Translations under genes and position numbers: made by a program
Assembly (NCBI GenBank): GCA_030867875.1
Contig: JAOWCC010001751.1
Location: forward strand, 24,048,369-24,112,368
Direction: 5' to 3'
Source: Actinernus sp. WN-2022
Taxonomy: Eukaryota > Cnidaria > Anthozoa > Actiniaria > Actinernidae
DNA length: 64,000 bases
Shown: piece after piece, positions 57,001-64,000 of the stretch
How positions within the stretch are numbered: position 1 is the first letter of the stretch
Layout of the letters: every line of letters starts with the position of its first letter
Notes under the pieces: generated by a model
Told to the model about the DNA's origin: nothing
What the model saw: only the letters and a program-made list of their open reading frames with translations
The model's database searches: none

Positions 57001-60000
57001 GTCAGCATGCAAGTGCCTGTATTTGTCAGTAACCCTTGTAATGTTCCAACTGAGTGCACATTGTGCTGACTGGTAACCAAATTATAAAGCACTGTCATTA
57101 GCCAATCACTAGCTTTGGATTTTGTACTGTGCATGGAGTCGGAATATTATTAATGATAGCAAATTATTGTACCTACCTCTGTTTTTGTGGTGCCTGTATG
57201 GTACTAACACATCTTGTCCATCAAACTGAAACAACAACAATGGACACTTTTAACAGGAGGTTAGAAATAAATGTGAGTTTTACTTAAGCTCATTAAACCT
57301 TTTATGGTAGCCCAAAGGCTGATTGCTGATTGATTGACTACCCCGGGGGGTTCTTCCTATATTCGACTGGTAGGGGTGATCGTCATATTTTTTAGGGTTT
57401 GAAATCGGCAATTTAGTATTTTAGGGGTTGTCCAAGCGAAATCCATTTTTCAGGGTAATTTTTAGACCATGAGGTACATTTTAGGGTGGGAAATTTTTCA
57501 CGGTTTGGTATTTTTTAGGGTATTTTTTGAGGTTTTCCAACTGTCACCCCTACCCTTTTTACCTTGAAGAACTCAAATTCATGCATGAGGTTGTTATAGA
57601 ATAAGAAAAAATGCATGTTATATGCATGTCACTAAAATGTCACACCAATTGGCCAATCAGCAAGCAAAATTACTTTAGTTACCCAGTAATAAGCATTGCA
57701 TGAACAATCATGGCTTTTTGAACTTAACTATTCAATTATATTGTTCACAAAAAGTGTTCAACTAAATATAATTTATGACTTAATTTTTATGCTCTAGTGT
57801 CATCTGATTTTTTATTTGACAGGACACTTTCCTTAATCTGATCAAAGCTTTGCCCCTTAATATATAACTGGAATTACATGACTTTACATGTAGTTTTTGT
57901 TCAAAAAGGCAATGCTTTCTCTGAATGTACATGTACAAATGTACGTCCCATTCAATCCACTGTATGGAATAACTAAGATGGCACTTGTATATTTGACTAC
58001 AATCTCTTGCAAACCCAACACAGTCAAAAGAACACATAGGAATCCTCTGTTCTATTCGGTGACAGCTAGACTAGTGTAAATTGTACAGACTTGTTTTTAA
58101 ATTACTAATAGATGTACATAACGAGTGGCGCCATGCTTTATGTTAGTGTCACCCTCAGTAAATAAAGTCTTATTATTTATTTTTATTATTATGGCATTTT
58201 CAAACTCGAGCTGAAAGTGAGAGTTTGTAAATTCAATCCATAAAGCACAGACACGTATTCTTTATCAGATGTCTAGATGTATATAATATAGAGTCATGTT
58301 TTCAGTTATTTTGGTGATACAACTTATTTTGGCAGAGAAAGTCGAAGCAAAAGTTTATGTAAATCAGGATGACATCTCTAGCAGATGTAAAGGCTTCTTA
58401 TCGCTGTGATGTTGATTTCCTTTGTTTTTGCTTCATGACTTATTAATGAGTTTGATTAGATTAATTAAAATTTTCTACTGCAATTTTGTAATGATTTAAA
58501 GATTTTCATGTACAAAGGATTGTGGGTAAAAGTACAAGCTGCCATCCTTATTCTGTAAGGTGGATTACATACAGACTATTATCCTATAAATATTATATTT
58601 CAGCCAATCAGAGCTCGGTAATTACTCACTTTCCTCTGCTTCTGTTCCAGTGCCCACACACACACCAACATCTTGCCACCAGGCCTTAGTATTCTTGCAA
58701 GCTCCTGCAGAGCTCTTAATCTCCGTTTAGATGATGCCAAATGATGGATAACACCAACTGATATCACTGCATCGAAACAGCTGTCCCTGTATGGCAGCCT
58801 CAAGTTGTTGCACACTGCCACCTCGCGCTGCCGTTCCCTTGCAATCTCCACAAATCTAGAACAGCTATCCGATCCCATGATGAAGGAGTTTGTCGTAACA
58901 CTAAGATACTTTCCTGTGCCACATCCTGGATAACATAATTACCAGAGAGCTTAAAGTGCCCCTACGATCAAATTTTGACATATCAATGTTTTAGCATATT
59001 CATAAAGTAGAGTTCATATATTATTACCAGTTCAAATTGTTTTTCGATACAACGACAGGAAGTCTTATTTTTTTATCTCCGAAAATTGAATCTACACGTC
59101 CGCCATTACTGGAAGCCGTGCCCTTTGTTCAGCTTTAAACAAAGGTTTATTCACCGGAAATGATGTCATACACTTAACGCTCGCCTGCAGAACACAACGC
59201 CTGGAGGCATATTTCTACTAAAAACGTCTTCACGTACATAAGAAGAAAGTTATATTTATCTTTGCGAGGTTGGCTACTTTTTTATGCACGCTATTTCGCG
59301 CCACGAGGTTGTCGTGTTAAGTGTATGACATCACTTCCGGTGAATAAACCTTTGTTTAAAGCTGAACAAAGGGCACGGCTTCCAGCAATGGCGGACAGGA
59401 TTTTACCGGTAAACTCTCCTAAAATTTGTGGTTTAAGATGCCCATTTGGGAATATTTTTTACTATTTCGGATATTTCTAATACTGATTGACCTATAGACA
59501 CTGAAAAAGTGGCAAATCGAAATGGTAAATTTTCGTCGTAGTGGCACTTTAAGGTAGGCACTTAATTTAATATTAATATGTAAAATGTACATTGTAATAA
59601 TTGTAGCTCAATTAGTTAATTATTAAAACTACATGTAGAGCTACATGTAAGTTGCTTGTTAACACATTTTGCACAGAATATTTAGTTACTCAACTGGCAT
59701 AAATTAATGCATTGTGCTAATTAAGTTAATTTGGTGATGGATTACTGTGCAACTACATACTGCAACTGGGGCGACTTAGCCAACGAGAACCAATCACATT
59801 GCGGAATGAAAACAAAGCATTCCAACTTGAGGTTATTTGATCCAATCGGTGTTGATCAGAACAAAACAATAGCATTTCTAATCAACTTCCTTGATTGATC
59901 TGGTAAAATGCAAATTTGGTGCACTAGTTTTGAAGTCAAAGTTTTTTGAATGAAGAAAATTGTGTGGATATGCTAGTAGTGTTTTTCTCGTTGTCTAAGT

Positions 60001-63000
60001 GGTCCTGGTTACAGTAGTCACACTGTATTTAGTTGTAGTTGTCTAATTGGCCCTGGTTACAGTAGTCACACTGTGTTTAGTTCTCGTTGTCTAAGTGGCC
60101 CTGGTTACAGTAGTCACACTGTGTTTAGTTCTCATTGTCTAAGTGGTCCTGGTTACAGTAGTCACACTGTGTTTAGTTCTTGTTGTCTAAGTGGTCCTGG
60201 TTACAGTAGTCACACTCTGTTTAGTTCTTGTTGTCTAAGTGACCCTGGTTACAGTAGTCACACAGTGTTTTTTTTTAGTAGTCACACTGACAGTGTTTAG
60301 TTCTCGTTGTCTAAGTGGTCCTGGTTACAGTAGTCACACTGTGTTTAGTTCTCGTTGTCTAAGTGGTCCTGGTTACAGTAGTCACACTGTGTTTAGTTCT
60401 TGTTGTCTAAGTGACCCTGGTTACAGTAGTCACACTGTGTTTAGTTCTTGTTGTCCAAGTGGCCCTGGTTACCAGTAGTCACACTGTATTTAGTTCTTGT
60501 TGTCTAAGTGGCCCTGGTTACAGTAGTCCTACTGTAAGTAATTAGCAACATCAAAAGTTTCTACTTTGACAATTCGCAACTCTTGAAATGGTATGTATTT
60601 TCCATTTGCTGCCAAGCGAGCCAGTGAGCATAATTTGTGACAAAGCATTTGAGATTTAGTTGGATTGTCACAACCAGTTTAATGATTCAACCAGTAAGTG
60701 ATGTATTGGTTCACTTCAAGATTATGATAAATTCCTGAAGATCTTCTGGTCACTAATTTTCAGATTGCCATGTGTTTAACCTTTAAAACTATCACTCCAT
60801 GGATCAAACTATGATAGTTACATGAAGGAAAGCAAGCAGCACAAAAGTTTATAAATTTGCATAATAGTTTCAGTGCCACCAAAAGACCTAGCTAGATGGG
60901 CAGTACAAGTATTTTATCAATAAAACATATCTGCTAATACAATAATTAATTTTATATTTATTATTAGACTTGATGAGAAAAGACTGACCTAAAAAAGATG
61001 CAAATATTTTCACAACTGTTACAATATCTCATTAGCCATTCAACAGTTCAAATTCGACCAGCCTGGAGTTTAGCTATTCTTTGAAAGCTCCCCTTAAAAT
61101 TAAATGCACTCTTCAGATGTGCCTATACCTATCAAAGATATTTTTGGATTTTTTTTATGAATCACGGATAAGTGTTTTCCTTGTTTTGTTTTAAAATCAT
61201 ATTACCCATGCTGTTAAAGGAGAAGCTCTTAATTACATAATTATGTAACATATACTGTACATGCATGTTATCACTAGATGGCCTGCGGCCTCGGTCCATA
61301 CATTCAAGAGCTCTGGCACAGTTTTTCTCTTTATGGACTAATGAGCCCAAGTGGTAAATAAATATTATTTCTTAATTGCACTGTTATATGGCATTAATTC
61401 ACATAACCCTTGGTTAATTCCAGTCTTAGAAAGCATAAATTATATATATACATGTAGACAGACAGAAGTAAAATGTATGCAATAATATCACATCCAAATA
61501 ACTCAATATGTATATAATGACTAATAATTATAATAATTATATGTAACTCAGAACTTTAATTTATAGATCTATATGAGTCGGTACCCATTATTTTGATGGC
61601 CTGATATGAAATTCTTAAATACCTAATTGTATATACCTCATACAACGTATAGTATAAAACAGTCTGAGTTTAAGGCCACCCAGTGATGAAAATAAAGAAT
61701 TGTCTGTGGGTGTCACACCACCTGACTATTACTCTTTGTTTATTGCTGTTAAAGGATTTAATTGCTCTTTATGAGAATATACTACATGTATACTCGTCTG
61801 ACATTAAATGGCCGTCTGTGTTTTTTACTTATTAAAAATAGCTTAATTCAAAAGGAAAAAGAAATTCAGCAAATGTCGGTGATGACATCACATCATTAGC
61901 ATATTGGAAATATAAACCTTTATCTCGTAGACACAACACCCAAATCAAGAAATATTCTATCGTTGGACTATCCACTTTATGTGCAATCGATATCAAAATT
62001 ATATAACTGGCTAGGGCTCATATACACTTTAAATGCTTATGAACGAGCTAACGTTTCTTGATTTTCACTAGAATATAACATTCCTTAATATGCTTATGCT
62101 TCTACTTCCATCACTAGTGAAAACCCTCCTTACCTTCATCAGTTACTAAGGATATTCTGCATATATATTTAAAAGTACATACATGTATATTATTTTACAT
62201 GTGTTGTTTTTAATGAAAGTTCTTGGATTCCACTTGCATGGTTTCAAATGAGTCAGTTCTTGTGTTAAAAAATATATTGTGAGAGAAGTAATTCATGCTG
62301 AAATAGTCTGTTCTGAGCTATGATGTATACAATGCAACTTACTTTTTTAGGGCCCGATTACATGAGGTGGGTTGTTTGGCGGTCTGGCCCACCTCGGCTG
62401 TGAAACACAGCAAAAATTAACTCTGCGATTACACAAGGTGGACCGGCCCAATTTTCCGGGCTAGCCTGTCTTGTGTAGTCGTGATCACAGGGCTAGCACA
62501 GTTTGCTGAGCAATAACAATAATTACCCCACACATTGTCCTTGTGGTAGCCATTTTGTAAACAACAACTTCCAGCCCCAGGCTGCCTCGCTGTAACACCG
62601 GGCTGAAACACAGCTCTGCAAACCGGGCCAGTATGCCTCATGTAATCCCCGAGTAATCAGGCCCTTGTATATATGTCACACAGTTGATCGGAGTGAATTG
62701 ACTTTTTAATATAAGTTTAAGTGCAAGCTTTTAAAAATACGAAACAAAAATAACACAGAAACATAAAGAAAATCAATAATACAGATATACATTTTGCCCA
62801 CATTTTAATTGTCCTTTAATATTTAGCAAGGACCTTATAAAATATTCACAAAATAACTGGAGCTTTTCGACTCAATGATCACGAAAGACCTGCTTTTTGT
62901 AAGTTTACTGGTTTATAGTAAAAGTCAATAAAACGCCTCACATTTGCACTAGAAAATACATTTACTGCTTATTGAATAGCATAAACGAAACTGGAAATAT

Positions 63001-63540
63001 TTTCATAGATAATAATTATTGTAAGATAATTGTACTCTTATACTCGAGAGTTTCCAATTGAAACGACTCTCCTACATTAAATTGCGGAAGGTGTTCTTGG
63101 GTATTTGTAGATATAAATATTCCAAAAATACGTGTGTATACATGTACATACACATAGGTAAACGTTTAAGCATTAGCGGCATAGCCTGCTAGCTACATAT
63201 ACATCAGTTTTTATAGTAATTATTTACGCTTGAAATGCTTTTACTGTAGCAGGCTAACATGGGAATACTCGAGAATTGAAAACACTATATATTTTATTAA
63301 TCTGTGACATACATTGCATTGTGTGCAACTCGCTGACAATAAAACAGAAATCCAACCGCGAAGTAGATTTCTGCACTTACCAACGTCAACGACAATACTT
63401 CCACTTTGTTGCGAGCGTATGAAATTCTCCACACAGGGCCAAGCCTTGTAGCGAGTGTGCTTGAAACCAGGAGCAATTTCTCTGTAGGCTTGATGCACGA
63501 ACCTTCGCTCTAGTTCTTCTGGAGATGTAAATTGGAACAT
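54003..63540 (-). CDS. TRMT9B: TRMT9B, Trm9-like SAM-dependent methyltransferase
   Basis: Four exons on the minus strand: 63540-63381, 58925-58630, 57225-57177, 55210-54003, joined in phase to 570 codons. The SAM-binding motif VVDVGCGTGKYL (residues 50-61) is split by intron 1 after the g of Gly54. Further methyltransferase motifs: LRLPYRDSCFDAVISVGVIH and RILRPGGKMLVCVWALEQK. The short third exon gives FDGQDVLVPYR, typical of the Trm9/ALKBH8 family. Then about 370 Ser/Asp-rich, probably disordered residues and a conserved end, FYHVFRERELTEL ... HGNWVVVVEKL. Yeast Trm9 and ALKBH8 methylate wobble uridine side chains in tRNA with TRM112; TRMT9B is the animal paralogue with a long insert. Its enzymatic activity is not shown by sequence alone. 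ATG at 63540 is the first in frame. Confidence 0.92.
55551..55620. repeat. 70-bp palindrome
   Basis: Arms of 23 bp, TTACTGAGGCCATGAGCATT and three more bases, exact complements around a 24-bp loop. In TRMT9B intron 3. Confidence 0.85.
55925..56230 (-). repeat. Tandem duplication of a LINE 3' end
   Basis: Two copies, about 154 bp apart, of a segment starting TGTATTAGGA and CATAAGTCTCGATGCTC and containing AAAGACTAATTAATCTAATT. An AAT/ACT microsatellite (55890-55922) adjoins. It belongs to the LINE at 56189-56388. Confidence 0.82.
56189..56388 (-). pseudogene. LINE ORF2 C-terminal fragment (broken)
   Basis: Minus-strand translation reads AHARSLRSSTLNLLSVP, a stop (TGA), then SNTKTYGDRSFSAAAARLWN and a tail FKSSLKTFLFSSS before TAG. 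It is a homologue of the C-terminus at 30125, with an in-frame stop, so a dead copy. Confidence 0.8.
57341..57560. mobile_element. CCCCGGGGGG-type element, degenerate
   Basis: Starts CCCCGGGGGGTTCTTCCTAT, resembling the end of the nested element at 23293, followed by many TTTTAGGG-type units. The other end was not identified. In TRMT9B intron 2. Confidence 0.45.
58951..59552. mobile_element. TTAA-flanked MITE 4, beside a TRMT9B splice site
   Basis: TTAA then AGTGCCCCTACGATCAAATT at left; TTCGTCGTAGTGGCACT then TTAA at right. Contains a large internal palindrome (CGGAAATGATGTCATACACT / AGTGTATGACATCACTTCCG; CCTTTGTTCAGCTTTAAAC and complement). The left edge is 26 bp from the acceptor of the TRMT9B second exon (58925), so the branch-point region lies at or inside the element. 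Confidence 0.88.
59980..60540. repeat. 48-bp minisatellite, about 11 copies
   Basis: Unit TCGTTGTCTAAGTGGTCCTG then GTTACAGTAGTCACACTGTG and TTTAGTTC; one copy is internally shortened (about 60270-60300). Located in TRMT9B intron 1. 48 is a multiple of three, so long open frames are artefacts. Confidence 0.95.
60541..62348. other. TRMT9B intron 1, unassigned
   Basis: AT-rich, no exon recognised. A short CACTAG-edged fragment lies at 62068-62125. Confidence 0.5.
62349..62666. mobile_element. AGGGCCCGATTAC-type MITE
   Basis: Ends AGGGCCCGATTACATGAG and ATGTAATCCCCGAGTAATCAGGCCCT, imperfect complements. Inner GAAACACAG and GGGCC blocks are also paired. In TRMT9B intron 1. Confidence 0.72.
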
Positions 63541-64000
63541 TTCCGAAGCTGGCGCCGTTTTGATTGGTATCAGCTAGAGAATCCAGCTTTGTGAAACATC
63601 GTCAGGTTGTGGCGTTCCCAGATCTGAAACTTTAAATGTGATGGGGAAAAGCTTCATTTGTGATCTTTGTTATGAACGGAACTGAGCGGTTGCATATACA
63701 TTTGTATATCAGCCGGTTTCGGTATCTTCCTGTTGAATTTTAACGACAACATCACGTAATGTCTGAATGTTTACAGTCGGAATTCTGTGAGCTGAACATT
63801 TATTTTCAAAACTGGATATGGAAAATGTTTGCCCCTGGTGCACGAGGCGAGAGATAACAAACGCGTGTTAAGTATGACAATTAGGGGAGGAAAACAAAGA
63901 CGAGGAATACATGGCAGAAGGGAAAATCCGGTCAACGATAAACACAAAGGCTTGCAAATGCTGTTTATATATTTCACTCAACTCATTTCGTCGTTCTACC
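63541..64000. other. Upstream flank of TRMT9B
   Basis: No exon, RNA gene or element recognised. TRMT9B's promoter is expected here; GGCGCCGTTTTGATTGG just upstream of the ATG holds a reverse CCAAT box (ATTGG, about 63563). Confidence 0.4.

Noticed and set aside
60073..60478. Repeated FSSRCLSGPGYSSHTV-type protein
   Set aside because: Translation of the 48-bp minisatellite in an intron of a minus-strand gene.
62429..62641. Minus-strand ORF with cysteine-rich translation
   Set aside because: Lies entirely within the AGGGCCCGATTAC-type MITE.
63771..63977. Minus-strand ORF upstream of TRMT9B
   Set aside because: Short, no recognisable features, and not in phase with TRMT9B exon 1.

Overview
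The window is nuclear DNA of an animal. It is AT-rich, its genes are split by spliceosomal introns, and it is crowded with small transposable elements (TEs). The gene families and the coral-style repeats suggest an anthozoan cnidarian, perhaps a stony coral. That taxonomic call is inference from repeat style and protein similarity recalled from memory; no search was run.

Four protein-coding genes could be assembled by joining exons at GT/AG sites with matching reading phase. (1) ST13/HIP, the Hsc70-interacting co-chaperone, plus strand, nine exons between 498 and 6826; its N-terminus lies before the window. (2) CNBD2, a protein with two cyclic-nucleotide-binding folds, plus strand, 18 exons between 15222 and 39718 (648 codons). 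Most of its exons are too short to stand out as open reading frames, so it is easy to miss. (3) KLHL8, a BTB-BACK-kelch ubiquitin-ligase adaptor, minus strand, three coding exons between 49451 and 44342 (605 codons). (4) TRMT9B, a Trm9-like SAM-dependent methyltransferase, minus strand, four exons between 63540 and 54003 (570 codons). CNBD2 and KLHL8 converge (3' ends about 4.6 kb apart); KLHL8 and TRMT9B are head to tail. The four genes have no evident common pathway.

The rest is mostly mobile DNA. I recognise tRNA-derived SINEs (four copies, both strands), four decayed 3' fragments of LINEs, and many non-autonomous inverted-repeat elements. Several of the latter have clean target-site duplications: 9 bp for a group whose ends read TAGCC...GGCTA, 9 bp for a 440-bp foldback with identical 190-bp arms, 8 bp for an element nested in another, and TTAA for four further elements. 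There are also tandem arrays: a 36-bp satellite (about 17 copies), a 48-bp minisatellite (about 11 copies), a 30-bp minisatellite (about 5 copies), AAT/ATT microsatellites and long poly-G tracts.

Layout: 1-6.8 kb ST13; 6.8-15.2 kb no gene found, TE-rich; 15.2-39.7 kb CNBD2 with TE-filled introns; 39.7-44.3 kb TE-rich spacer; 44.3-49.5 kb KLHL8; 49.5-54.0 kb CpG-rich promoter region and repeats; 54.0-63.5 kb TRMT9B; 63.5-64 kb its upstream flank. I found no CRISPR array, operon, rRNA or convincing functional tRNA. No new enzymatic or defence system is evident; the most unusual material is the diversity and nesting of palindromic mobile elements.
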